NCBI GenBank assembly: GCA_001600875.1
Contig: BCLD01000010.1
Location: 467,310 to 531,309 of the forward strand
Source of the DNA: Solicoccozyma terricola
Lineage: Eukaryota; Basidiomycota; Tremellomycetes; Filobasidiales; Piskurozymaceae
Direction: 5' to 3'
DNA length: 64,000 nt
Both the position numbers and the translations under genes were made by a program. Below the pieces are notes generated by a model. It was not told where the DNA came from. It saw only the letters and a program-made list of their open reading frames with translations, and searched no databases. The stretch's first letter is position 1. Each line of letters starts with the position of its first letter. Positions 43,214 through 54,552 of the stretch are shown here, one piece after another.

Positions 43214-46200
43214 TTCTCCCGCCCCGACAGACCCCGGCTTATTACCTGGTTTCGAATCACTGACGAATGGAGATATCGCTTCAAAGCGCAAGATGACGGC
43301 AGAGGCATGTCTTCCTTTATCATCCTCGAATCATTCCATCGACTTACATCCCTAAGCTTCGGCCTCCTCATACAGATGTTGCACAACTTCCATCTCTCAA
43401 CATTCTCACCAGACCCGGTTTCAGGAAAGCCATTTGCAGCAGATGCTATCCTATCCAACCCGCCTGCTTTCGCTCACGTTCACATAGCTGAATCGCTGGG
43501 AATACCGTTGACTATCTCTTTCAGTGAGAGCTCCCCGTCGCTTGCACAGAGGATATTAACTGAACCGCCTATCTGCTCCGCAATCAGCAATGCCTTGGTG
43601 TCCCACAACTGCATTTCCACACCCTTTGGTCAATATCAAACAATCCAATGCGGAGAGGGGATTGACGAATTACTTGTCGTATGCGATGGCCGAGATGCTG
43701 ACTTGGCAAGGGTAAGTGGATTCCAGCCTCGTGTTCCCAGTCACACTTACAGTTACGATGTCGGCAGGCTAGGGGACGTGATAAATAATTTCCGAGCCCA
43801 AGACCTGGGTCTTCAGGCCCTTTCAATGCGGTCAGCTCCATCCGTTTTGGACAGGCTAAAAGTGCCGCATCTTTATTGTTGGAGTCCAGCTCTGATTCCC
43901 AAACCGGCTGACTGGATGGAACATATTGGTGAGCGATACCGGCATGGAGGATAATAGTAGAGATTTACCTGTAGAATTCGGTCATCAGACATCACGGGGT
44001 TCTTGTTCTTGAAGAATGAAGGGTACGAACCACCCAAGGATTTAGTAGACTTCTTGGCCAAGGGTCCTCCCCCCGTCTATATCGGGTAAGCACAATCCTG
44101 TCACAATACGGGTGATTCATTCCAGGCCTAATAGCCCACCTTCATCAACTGTAGCTTCGGTTCAGTGGTTGTGGATGACCCAGACGGGATGACGAGTCAG
44201 TCCAGTGATCCTCAGAACAGGCAACCTGAGTCTCACGAGACTACTTGACCTGTTTGCAGAAACGATTCTTGAAGCGGTGAGAAAGGCTGGAGTTCGAGCT
44301 CTGATCAGTGCTGGCTGGGGAGAGGTCGGTGGCAACGACGTGCCTGACGATGTCTTCATTCTGGGTGAGCCGGTTCGAGTGCTTGGTCGGCGTGAAGCTC
44401 GGCGACTCATCAAACATGGTGGGCTGTGCTTCCAGGCAATGTTCCTCACGACTGGCTATTCGCCGAAGGAAGGGTGACATCGATATGCATCCATGGAGGC
44501 GCTGGCACCACAGCAATCGGTCTAGCCAATAGTCTGCCAACAATCGTCGTCCCGTTCTTTGGTGACCAACCTTTCTGGTGAGCTGGAGAATCAGGTATCA
44601 CAACTCTGCGTGTGATGGCTGAAGGTGCCTATTCAGGGGCGCAATGATCGCCAAGACAGGAGCTGGGCCCAATCCGTACGCACCTTATGATTTTTCTTAT
44701 GTCCATACATCGAATATCTAACGCGACAATCGCCCCAGCATTCCGCACAAACAGCTTACCGCCGAGAATCTCGCCGATGCAATCAAATACACTCTAACAG
44801 GTCGGGCAAAGTCTGCAGCGCAGGAGATGGGCAATCAGATTAGAGGAGAGGTATGCGATCAACTTGTGCGTGCCACCGGAATCCCAGCTGAGCTGAGCGT
44901 ACTTCAACTAGGACGGTCGGGAGCAATGCGTCGAAGCATTCCATCGCCATCTACCTCTGCTGAACATGCGGTAGGTATGCCGGCACCCGTTCGACGGAGC
45001 CTACTGAACAACGGATTGATCTGAGCTCCAACGTCTGTTATAGATGTCAAGTCGACCCCAGCCGCATCGCGCTCTGGTGGTCTGACGACCTTGTCCTTCG
45101 TCTGAGCGGATTGGCTGCGCAAACGCTGGCAGATGCGAAGTTACTGGATATAAAAAAATTGGAGCCTCATCGTTAGTTTCAATAGATGACAAAGTGGGAG
45201 TGATGGACACTAAAGGATTTCCGCTCGCCACAGGTCCCAAGGAGTACGACACTCGCCGGCCGATAACAGACCCCGTCAGTGGTGGTGGGGTGGCCATCTT
45301 CAATACCATCACAAACTAGTACGTCACCACACGTATCTGCTGTAACGTACACTGATCACGCCGCGGAACAAGCTATTCCTCCATAGCGCAGATCTTTGTC
45401 AATCCGGTGCGATTTCGGCATGGCGAGAGGCATCCATAACTTTCATCTGACTTCTGTTCCGCAGCCCAAGGGTATTATCGACACCTACACTGCTATTCCA
45501 AAGGGTGATAACTGGCCATGAGAATCATGGGCCACGTTCGCTGACCAAAGTCTCCTCCTCTGACAGGCATCTTAAACATCATTACATCGATGCATGAAGG
45601 CAAGTCTTCCCCACTGTACTGTACTACTATCCTACTATTTCTCTAATGTACCTCGCCAAGCGACTCCACACAGGCTTCGAGTCTCTACCTGAACTTTACG
45701 GCTCGGCTCCTCGTCATCCGCCAGCCAAGGTCGATGATTTTCAGTCCGGCGTAAAAGCCGCTGGTAAGGGGTTATTCCATGGGTACTACGATGCCATCAC
45801 GGGACTGGTCACCGAGCCTATCGAAGGTGGCCAGAAGGAGGTGAGGGGGCTGCATCTGGGGTCTGGATATACTGTGGGCTTACATCTTGCGTACATAGGG
45901 TTTCATTGGCGTGATCAAGGGCGCTGGAAGATCATACATCAACGCCACAGTCCGTCCTGCAGCAGGTATTCTTGGTGTTGTGGCACATCCAGCGAACGGG
46001 TTGTACCGATCTGCACAGAAGCTGCTCCGGCCTGCTACAGAGGATGTCTTGTTGGCTCCTCGTCGAGAACTGTCCATACAAGCATTCAGGGATAGCTCGC
46101 ATGAGGAGAGGGCGAGGATATTGAATTCGTATAGGGAGCTGGAGAAAAAGACTGGGGAGAGGAGGGCGGTACTGGAGAAGCAAGCCAAGGAGTGGCTCAA

Positions 46201-46432
46201 GGCTGCTAGAGAGGAGCAGAAGGAGGCGGAGAAGAGAGGCCAGGCTGAAGAGGAGGAGGAGGGTGGCGAGGTGGTGGAGACAAAGATGGCAGCAGATTCG
46301 ACAGCGGAGCAGTCCGAAACATCTTCCGATACGCAATACCAACCGATCGACGAGCTATCTCAGGCCGAGCAGCGTGGGTATGAGAGGGCTTTGCGAGAGA
46401 TGCAGCTCAAGAAGGACCAACAAGCCAAGTGA
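42247..46432 (+). CDS. Sterol 3-beta-glucosyltransferase-like GT1/GT28 protein with long C-terminal extension
   Basis: UDP-sugar-dependent glycosyltransferase, probably acting on sterols or similar lipids at membranes. Spliced landmarks: [52 protein letters not shown] plus [31 protein letters not shown], then (after an intron at about 43524-43592) [20 protein letters not shown] and [30 protein letters not shown], and the UDP-binding block [14 protein letters not shown] with [12 protein letters not shown]. These match the sterol glucosyltransferase order. No PH or GRAM domain is visible at the N-terminus. After the transferase, exons give [28 protein letters not shown] and [20 protein letters not shown], a repeat-like amphipathic region known from fungal sterol glucosyltransferase-like proteins, and a coiled-coil Glu/Lys tail. 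About 15 introns. Start 42247. Confidence 0.85.
43155..43211. repeat. C57 homopolymer in glucosyltransferase intron
   Basis: The longest homopolymer in the window, in an intron between MVK and NPGLLP; it ends about 20 nt before the acceptor. Confidence 0.95.
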
Positions 46433-47483
46433 AAGTCGATTCGTTCCCTTCACAATTTGGACATGACGACACTCCGGGCTCCATGTGAGTGAACATGATA
46501 AGAGATGATAACAGAGCAACTGTACGTAGGTAATCAAGACCCAACTCCACATGTTTAAGCGACTGGCTTCTCATAAGATACGTGGTCTGCTCCGTACAAT
46601 CTCCAAATGACCATGCAGACATGTAGGACCATGCGGTATAAGTCATCGCCGGAGGCATTCTGCGTGGGTACCTGGCCCGACGATGTCAACCCGATATCGA
46701 TCAGGTCCGGAAGTGCTGTGGCGATAAATGGAATGCCGAGAGCTCCATTGGCTCTGAACAGTCGGTGGAGAGGCCGGCTTCATTCCACATGGGCAAGGTG
46801 AACAGATCAGGTGGGACTGCCAAAGACCTCAACTCCGAAGCAAAGCCATCACCGCAGCTTTCGACGGCCCATTGGCTTTTTGTAGCTTTTGTAGCCATTT
46901 TTGGACATAGTAGAAATGGACTCGCGTGCATCCCTTTGGTGGTATACGAATCTTTGGAATCACCTCGGAATGGGACCCGAAATCGCACGCCACATGGACT
47001 TGTCCTGGTATAGCGGGATAGTGAGGTAACGGCGGGATCACGAGTGGAACGGCAAGATCACTTCCTACCGGTCATAACAGTGGCCTGATCAGGAACAGGG
47101 AAGGGAGTTAAACCGGGGTCGAAGCGCGATTTAACCTTGGAACGCTCGGACGCTGTAGTAAATTGAACAGTTCCCGGTAGTTTCTGCCATAGGCACTCGT
47201 TCCAAATTCTTATCTGATGGCCACCGCATGGGCAACCGAACGTCTCCATGTGGGGTTAGCAGATTACTCTCGAAACAGTGGTGTGATGTCAAGCTTTCGG
47301 CTTTGAGCTATCTCTCTTCGGTGGTATCGCGGCATAGTCATTCGCTCCTAAGGTCATCTGGTAGGATACTCCACCAAGCTGGCGGGCTTTATATATCGCA
47401 GTGTCTTTCGAATTTGTATCGCATGTCCCCTCTTGCCTCAAAGCGACGTTGCCTGTTAACAACACCGCTCAGTAACCATCAAT
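46433..47483. other. Intergenic / OPT promoter
   Basis: About 1050 bp. No gene recognised. Two TGATAA (GATA-factor type) sites ten bases apart at 46496 and 46506, and a TATA box in ctttatatatcg near 47389, about 95 bp before the OPT start. Confidence 0.5.
46496..46511. promoter_or_regulatory. Two tandem TGATAA GATA motifs
   Basis: TGATAAG and TGATAA spaced ten bases. Nitrogen-catabolite GATA factors bind pairs of such sites. The site is far (about 980 bp) from the OPT start, so relevance is uncertain. Confidence 0.3.
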
Positions 47484-50400
47484 ATGAACAAGACCGATGA
47501 GAAGGCCATCGTGCCTGCCCTCCATGACGACTCGGTCGTTCAAGAGGTCGAAATCGACAACAAGTTCGACGAGGAGAAGGGAGGTCCTGATTCCACCATT
47601 TACACCAAGGCGGTGGATATCGACTCGCCAGAGCACCTTCGAGAGGTCGAGTGTGAGTGAAGCGTCCGAACCCTCGACATGACATCCTCCCAATACTGAC
47701 GTCTCATTATGCAGTGATGGAAGAGCGTCTTCAGCGTGGCGATGCTACCGACGAGGAATACGCCGTAAACAACAACCACGATATCGCTATCAAAGTTCTG
47801 TCCACTCACGACGACCCTGAACTCCCGGTCCTTACCTTCCGAGTGTTCTTACTCGGTCTTGGGTTTTCCTGCTTCGGTGCTGTCCTCGCTCAACTATACT
47901 ACTTCAAACCTCAAACTCTAGCCGTCTCCCAATCGTTCTTGCTTATCTTGACGTGAGATTCTACTGGAGAGCCATTTCGTTGACGAGCCCACTATCTAAT
48001 GACGGCATTCAAAACAGCTTTTTTGCCGGAAAGTTGATGCAGTACGTTATTCCCAGTCGTGGCATCTTCCGCTACTTGAATCCTGGTTAGTAGCTGGAAT
48101 CATCTTTAATGTGCGGCAAGCCTTTCTGACCATATTGCCCTCCCCGCGCAGGACCTTTCAACATCAAAGAACATGCTGCCATAATCATCATGTGCTCGAC
48201 TGCGGCTGGTAGTGCCATTGCCATCCAGGTGATTTCGGTCCAGGATTTATTCTAGTTGGTGTCCCTTTTTTTTTTTTTGCCACTTTAGGGTTAAGGTCAG
48301 GGTTCGCGTGAGCTGATCGATGAAACACCTGTCACTACAGTAACAACCAAATGAACGCTGGTATCGCCATCTTCACCGTAAGTTTCAAACTGCACCGCGC
48401 TACCATGACTGCATTCTGACTGTGATGGGTACACTTCCAGCTTATCGCATCTCAAACGATGGGCTATGGATTTGCGGGACTTTTGATGAAAGTCTGTGTG
48501 GCGCCGTCGCACGCCCTCTGGCCTGCTCAGATTCCTGTAGCAAACACCTTCCAGGCTTTACATTGTGAGTCTCAAGAGATTACTAGCAAATCGAACGCCA
48601 TCCCATTGATACGCCTCCACATACCTCAGTCGATGGAGGTCTTTCCACCAAGCGTTTGCGATTCTTCTGGACAGTCTTTGCCGTTATGTTCGTCTACGAA
48701 ATCTTCCCGCAGTGGATTTTCCCACTCTTGTCTGGTCTCTCCATTATCTGCTTGGTCAATCACACCAACCCGACGCTGCGAAACGTCTTCGGTGGCGCTT
48801 CCAACAACGAAGGCGTGAGTTTGACCTCTACCAGACGGTATTGGATTCGCCGATTCTGATCTTTGCTTTGGATACCCACTACGCAGATGGGTCTGTTTTC
48901 CTTCTGCATGGAGTGGAACTACATCGGCAGCGCCAACTTGTACACTCCTCTTCAGACTCAGTGTGAGTGTGACATAGTATGAACTGCTTGGCGCAGTGAT
49001 TTTAATCAGAAGTATTGCCTCCAGTGAACATTGACATCGGTATCATCTTAACTTATGTGAGCTACCGCTGTCCTTTCGTTGCACAAGCGGACGTTATCTC
49101 ATTAAAGATTGGCCAACCAGATCCTCATGAGCGCTGTCTACTATGGCAATATCTGGCGAGGCCAGGACTTCCCCTTCATGTCTCAAGCAATTTTCGACAC
49201 CAATGGCAACCAGTACAACCAGACAGCAATCCTGACTGACGGCAGATTTGACAAAAGCAAATACGACGCTATCGGTCCTGCGTACTTTTCCGCTACGAAC
49301 GCTCTCTTCTTGATTGTTGACAACTTGTCCATTGGTGCTGCTCTCACCGGTGTCTTTCTCTTCAACTGGCCGGAACTCAAGCCTATCATTGCGATGTTCG
49401 ACGTGCGCGGTCTCAAGGCCCGATGCACCAACGGCTGGCGATTCTTCCTCTTTGGCAATGGTGAGGTCTTCGACAGTGAAAACCACGACGAGCACTACTT
49501 GAAGATGAAAGCCTACAAGCCCATCCCTCAATGGTGGTTCGTTCTCCTGTTGATATGCGCCTTCGCAATGGCTCAAGCTACCAACTACGCCGGCAAGAGC
49601 GGTCTCCCATGGTGGGCCTTGACCGTCATCCTCATCATCGCCTTTGTTTTCACCGTCGTCTATTCCTTCCTCGCCGCTGTTCTCGGGTTTGTGCAATTTG
49701 TTTCAGGAGGGACAGGCCTCTACCAGTTGCTCTGCTCCAAGCTCGTTCCAGGAAACCCCGTAGCCAATATGTACGCCGCAATGTACGGTAACAACCCGCA
49801 GGTCCAAGCCATCGCTTTGTTAGGCGACATGAAGCTCGGCACTTATGTCAAGATCCCACCTAGGGTCACTTTCCTCATGCAAATGGTCAGTCGATTCATC
49901 TATAACCTGTGTATAAAGCAGCAAAGACTGACAATGTGCGCACGTTCCTACAGGTCGGAACAATTCTGGGAGCTTTGCTCAACTACGTCATGGCTGTCTC
50001 CATCATCAACTCTCAGCGAACCGCCCTCTTGTCCATCTCTGGTACTAGGTTGTGGTCTGGACAGAATGCGCAGAGCTATAATAGTAATGCAATCGCGTGG
50101 GGTGCCTTGGGCACTCAAACGTTCGGATCGAAATCAACGTATGTGAGTGTAGATTGTGGAAAAAAAAAAAAAAAAAAAACCCGGATCTTTCAAAAGCTCG
50201 TACTGATTCCATGACCCTCTTTGTTATACAGTGGATGGTGCCTGCCTCTCTCGGCATTGGTTGCTTGATCCCAATTCCATTCTACATCGCATACCGAATT
50301 TGGCCCCACCAGAAGGTCTTCAAGTACATCTTGCCAACCGTCATTCTGCAGTACTCCTGTTACCTTTCGGTCGGTGTGAACACCTCCGTCAACACCTCAA

Positions 50401-50697
50401 TGGCAATTGGTATCCTCTCTCAGTACGTTGTGAGGCGTAAATTCCCTCGAGCTTTCGTCAAGTACAACTATCTCTTCGCTGGTGCAATGGACGGTGGTAC
50501 CCAAGTCATCTCTTTCATTCTCAACTTTGCAGTCTTCGGCGCTGCTGGAACGGCCTACGCTTTCCCAGCCTGGGTGAGTCCAAGATGACACTCTTCCTAA
50601 TCGTTTCACCGGGGCTCTAACTCTGCCTCTTTGCTTCTGACAGTGGGGTAACGATCCAAACTACTCGGCCGACCGATGTGCATTGCCGCCATCGTAA
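47484..50697 (+). CDS. OPT-family oligopeptide transporter
   Basis: Proton-coupled tetra/pentapeptide or metal-peptide importer, plasma membrane. The acidic cytosolic N-terminus (MNKTDEKAIVPALHDDSVV) leads to the family landmarks: NPGPFNIKEHAAI, SQTMGYGFAGLL, AQIPVANTFQALH, FFWTVFAVMFVYEIFPQWIF, MGLFSFCMEWNYIGSANLYT, IAWGALGTQTFG, and the final KYNYLFAGAMDGGTQVISF and ADRCALPPS. About 12-14 membrane helices are expected from the family. Around ten short introns are visible, and one (50160-50179) carries A20. The end is at 50697 (TAA). It resembles yeast OPT1/isp4. It lies directly upstream of an N-acyl-D-amino-acid deacylase on the same strand, a plausible nitrogen-scavenging pair, but they are separate transcripts with 410 bp between them. 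Confidence 0.92.
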
Positions 50698-51107
50698 GTT
50701 AAAACAGATGCGGGTTCGCATTGCTTTATGAAAGGAATTAGGTCGATGTTAGGAGCAATGGACATTGTTACAACAACGTTAAAACATGCGAGCACCTGGC
50801 ATGACAAACCCAGGTGTTGTTGTAGCGATCTAGTCGGGTTGTAATTACGCACGATGTGATTATCTCATACCGTCTTTCTTTGAACATGCTGTGTCTGATT
50901 GCGCCTCGCTTTCAACCAAGGTGACTCACCTTGTTGACAGTTGTACCTTTATCCAACGTGAGAAGTAACCTGCTAAATATAAATTACGTAAGGCCGCAGC
51001 GGCACGTAATCGCCGGCGCCTCGGCTAGATCCGATAAGATTGAGTCTCGTCGTCTTCTCCTGCAAGTCCGTAAAGTTACGCACTACTGAGCACATCTGTA
51101 TGCCATC
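50698..51107. other. Intergenic with GATA site and short uORF
   Basis: About 410 bp between OPT and the deacylase. A CCGATAAG GATA site lies at 51031-51038, and a three-codon uORF overlaps the start (see below). Confidence 0.5.
51033..51038. promoter_or_regulatory. GATAAG site
   Basis: GATA-factor consensus 70 bp upstream of the deacylase start; fits nitrogen control but is a single short match. Confidence 0.3.
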
Positions 51108-51111
51108 ATGA
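51100..51111 (+). promoter_or_regulatory. Three-codon uORF overlapping the deacylase start
   Basis: ATGCCATCATGA: a Met-Pro-Ser uORF whose TGA stop shares two bases with the main ATG (ATGA). Terminating here could permit re-initiation or repress translation. Confidence 0.4.
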
Positions 51112-53025
51112 CGACCTCCTCCTACCTCTTCCGATCTGCCACCGTGATATCTGGTGATGGGTCTTTGCCATCCGAGGCAGACGTTCTTATTTCATCTGGC
51201 AAAATCGTAGCCATAGGACCACATATCGATGTCCATCCCGAGCTGAACGCCGACACCATAGTGATCGATACACTGGGGCTGGTGTTATGTCCGGGCTTCA
51301 TTGACATGCACGCACACAGTGATCTGTACCTCTTGACACATCCCGGGCATGAACCCAAGGTCAGCCAAGGTGTGACGACGGAGGTAGTGGGGCAGGACGG
51401 TGAGTCGCAGAGGCCAAAGGCGTGTCGTCAGCCCTGTCTCATCGAATCTCGCTGTTTCGCAGGAATATCCTACTACCCTATTTCCACTTCGGAGCAGATG
51501 ACATCCGTCCGCCGTCAGATCGCTGGTTGGAACGGCAATCCGTCGGATGAGGAGTGTGCAACGTTGCATGCGGGGGTTGGGATGTTTGAGTGGAGAACGG
51601 TGGGAGAGTATATGGATTGTTTGGATCGGAATGGGACGGCAGTGAACGTTGGAGTGCTAGTCCCTCAGGTGAGCTTGCTTGAGTTGCAGCGAGGAGTCAA
51701 ATAGATCATATTCGGCGATCAAGCTGACGGCGTGTACACACTGCTCAGGGCAACCTTCGATTACTGGCCTGCGGTCCATATGACTCTCCAGCTACATCTT
51801 CACAACTCGACGAACAATGCAAGATCCTCTCTCGCTCAATGGAAGAAGGCGCTCTAGGCATGTCTTCTGGTCTCACCTACACTCCCGGGATGTACGCTTC
51901 TACCGACGAGCTCTCCGTTCTTTGTTCCCATCTATCCAAACATTTTCCTGGATCCTTTTACGCTCCTCATCACCGGTCTTACGGCAAAGGCTGTCTTGAC
52001 GCTTACAAGGAGATGTTGGATCTAGGGAGGGAGACTGGGGTCGCTGTGCATCTCACTCATGCTACGATGAACTTTGCCGAGAATAAAGGGAGGGCACATG
52101 AGTTGTTGGATATTGTAGATGAAGCGAGGGGGGAAGGTGTGGATGTAAGTCTGGATACGTACCCGTATTTACCAGGGAGTACGACCTTGGTTGCTCTCCT
52201 ACCATCGTGGGCTAGCCAAGGTGGACCAGAAGAGACGTTAATGCGGTTGAATGACAAGGAGGTTTGTGAGAGGATGAGAGTGGATATTGAGGTTAAAGGT
52301 TCAGATGGAGGACACGGTTTACCGGTGGATTGGAGCGAGATTGAGATTGCTTCGGTGGGAGAGTCGCGGATGATAGGGTATCAAGGTAAGACGATCGCGG
52401 ATATCGCCAAACGGGAAGGGAGACTGGCAAGTCAAGTATTTTTTGATATCTTGAAGAGGGACAAGTTGAGGACGAGTATACTTATGCATGTGGGCGATGA
52501 GGAGAATGTGAGGACGATAATGAGACATGAAGTGCATTGTGGTGGTAGTGATGGGTGAGTGTGGCTGGATGGATGTCACAATGGATTTCTGCTGGCGAGC
52601 TGGCCCGTCCTGGGCGGAGGACTGACCCCTTGCCCCCCNCCCCCCCCCCTCCCCCCAGCATTCTTCACGGTTCCCGTACTCACCCACGAGGATGGGCAAC
52701 GTTCACTCGATTCATCTCACACTACGCACTGAACCTCTCCCTCATACCACTCCACGATATGATCTCTCATTTAACTTGTCGACCTGCAAAGCGACTAGGG
52801 ATCTACCCTTCACGAGGACTCATCTGGAAGGGTTGTATTGCGGATATCGTCGTGTTTGATCCGAGGAAGATACGTGATGTTGCTACGTTTGAGGATCCAA
52901 AGAGGAGAAGTGAAGGGATTGAATGGGTTTTGGTTAATGGTGTAGCGGTCGTTGAAAGGGGGGTGTTGACGGGTAAGAGACCTGGAAAGACGTTGAGACG
53001 ACGAGGTGATGGTAGTGTGAACTAG
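51108..53025 (+). CDS. N-acyl-D-amino-acid deacylase (D-aminoacylase family amidohydrolase)
   Basis: Zinc amidohydrolase releasing D-amino acids from N-acyl forms. Four exons (51108-51399, 51463-51668, 51749-52554, 52659-53025) give 556 residues. The metal-binding opening is PGFIDMHAHSD, followed by VSQGVTTEVVGQDG, the bridging region EGALGMSSGLTYTPGMYAST, HLTHATMNF, DTYPYLPGSTTL, and GGSDG with THPRGWATFTRF, which matches the family's SDG-HPR end. The residues known to bind zinc in D-aminoacylases are conserved at the visible places, so activity is likely. No signal peptide. The last intron (52555-52658) has a C-tract with one N up to the acceptor. It is in tandem with the OPT transporter. 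Confidence 0.92.
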
Positions 53026-53219
53026 GGGAGAGATGTGAAGGGAGGTGGTCATGATAGGTAGTACACGATCGCGGGGGGGGAAAAATAAATTGAATTATAG
53101 AAAAAAGAAAAACGCTCCGCGCAACCCCGATTTCTTTATACCGATACAATATTGTTGTATTAAAAATTCTACCTACAACTCCTTTCTTCATCTGAGATTC
53201 GTCTGGGATTCCGTCTTGA

Positions 53220-53239
53220 GGGGGGGGGGGGGGGGGGGG
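53220..53239. repeat. G20 homopolymer (C on PMP3 sense strand)
   Basis: Begins 17 bp beyond the PMP3 stop, probably in its 3' untranslated region. Confidence 0.9.
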
Positions 53240-53255
53240 AACCTTTACACCCGTT

Positions 53256-53672
53256 TCAATAGGTAGTAGTTCCATAACCAGGACCAGTAACACCAGATCG
53301 AGCTGGAGTAGTATGTTTACCGATGATCCACCAAGCGTGAATGACACCTGGAATCCATCCGAGAATCCAGAGGAGGATATTGATGAGAAGGTCCATACCA
53401 CATGCTGGTGATGTTTATGAAGAAGGGGGTGGTCAGCGGTTGAGACACAAATGGATACGTTCGGAGCGAGCGTGCGTACCAGTCTTCAAAAAGACTGGAA
53501 TGGGTGGAACAAAGATGGCTGTGTGTACCGCGGGGGGGGGGGGGGGTAAAAGAGCCGTGGTTAACCAGTTGGTTCACTCGCTCGGGTATCGCAACGCTGT
53601 GCGACTTGTACGTTGGAAACGCTCACCGATAACATAAAGGAAGATATCTCCGGTGGATGAAGTGATAGCCAT
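53256..53672 (-). CDS. PMP3: PMP3/UPF0057 plasma-membrane proteolipid
   Basis: Small hydrophobic protein of about 77 residues in three exons, related to yeast Pmp3 and plant RCI2, which modulate membrane potential and ion tolerance. Exon 1 MAITSSTGDIFLYVI, exon 2 IFVPPIPVFLKT, and exon 3 CGMDLLINILLWILGWIPGV then IHAWWIIGKH. These are the two membrane segments and the connecting loop in family order. A Ser/Gly/Thr-rich tail follows to GYGTTTY. The intron after exon 1 contains C16 on the sense strand. Upstream is a perfect CRE palindrome at 53907-53916, and the start is preceded by five 9-bp tandem repeats. Confidence 0.92.
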
Positions 53673-53691
53673 GTTGTGAAGCTGTTGATTA

Positions 53692-53736
53692 GATTCGTTT
53701 GATTCGTTTGATTCGTTTGATTTGTTTGATTTGTTC
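53692..53736. repeat. 9-bp tandem repeat (GATTCGTTT)5
   Basis: Five units: the first three exact, the fourth and fifth carrying a c-to-t change. It lies 20 bp upstream of the PMP3 ATG, thus probably in its 5' leader (AAACGAATC on the sense strand). Confidence 0.9.
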
Positions 53737-53906
53737 GATTATTCTGGTAGTCACGGGTCGTGATGAGCTGGGGGTTGGTGGTTGGTGGTTGAGGCGGGTT
53801 GGGACTTACTGTGAGGGAGAGAATTGCTTGAGGGTGAGAGTTGTTCGATGTGGTGGATGGATGCAGTGTCCCGGATTCTGTCTTGATAACCATCCGACAC
53901 GGCTGG

Positions 53907-53916
53907 CTGACGTCAG
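53907..53916. promoter_or_regulatory. CTGACGTCAG CRE palindrome
   Basis: Perfect 10-bp palindrome containing TGACGTCA, the ATF/CREB site, 235 bp upstream of the PMP3 start. Stress-responsive bZIP factors use this site; use here is inferred. Confidence 0.45.
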
Positions 53917-54160
53917 TCCCCTCCCCCCGGGTGGCGAATCCCCCGAACGGGTCCCAGACAGATGACATCGATGGGATATGGTAAAATATCCTCCCCCGTC
54001 TGCTCTCTCCCGCCTGCGTAAGAGTAAAACGGGTATAATCCTCGGTCGATGGAGAGTGGACGTTTGAGTGTGGTTCTGTTCCACCACCCGCACGAAACAA
54101 AACAAAACAAACAAAGACACGAGACCTCTTGATAAAGGAAAGTCCCCAGTCAGGTCAAGA

Positions 54161-54197
54161 AGGGAGGGAGGGAGGGAGGGAGGGAGGGAGGGAGGGG
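54161..54197. repeat. (GGGA)n microsatellite
   Basis: About eight tetranucleotide units. Confidence 0.9.
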
Positions 54198-54522
54198 GGC
54201 TTCTCTTCATAAAACTTGTGCTTCTGTCACGGCTCGACCCAAACGACCCTTGAGATTCCAAAAAAAAAAAAAAAAAAAAATATCGCATTTATTTTACCCT
54301 GGTCGTCATACCCTGCGCAATTAGTAGGGGACCGAGTAGGATACTGGACAGCCTTAGAGGATGGGACATGGATATCTCTATGGTAAAAGGGGTGGCTCCT
54401 GGATAGTATATATCCCAAGTCCCTAGGGGTAGGTGGTGATGGGTCGGGACTGACGGTGTGCGGGGTGTGAGCCGGGGAGAAGAGTGTGCGGGAAGATGAC
54501 CGCTCGCTAGGCTGTACATCGC

Positions 54523-54552
54523 GCAGTCGCAGTCGCAGTCGCAGTCGCAGTC
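54523..54552. repeat. (GCAGTC)5 hexanucleotide repeat
   Basis: Five exact units. Confidence 0.9.

Noticed and set aside
43230..43260. tRNA T-loop-like tggtttcgaatcac
   Set aside because: It lies inside the GFESLTNGD coding exon and no matching acceptor or D-arm surrounds it.
43520..43700. Apparent loss of the MPWSPT region in the glucosyltransferase
   Set aside because: A frame-only reading skips it, but an intron with gtgaga...cgcaatcag restores [16 protein letters not shown], so the motif is present.
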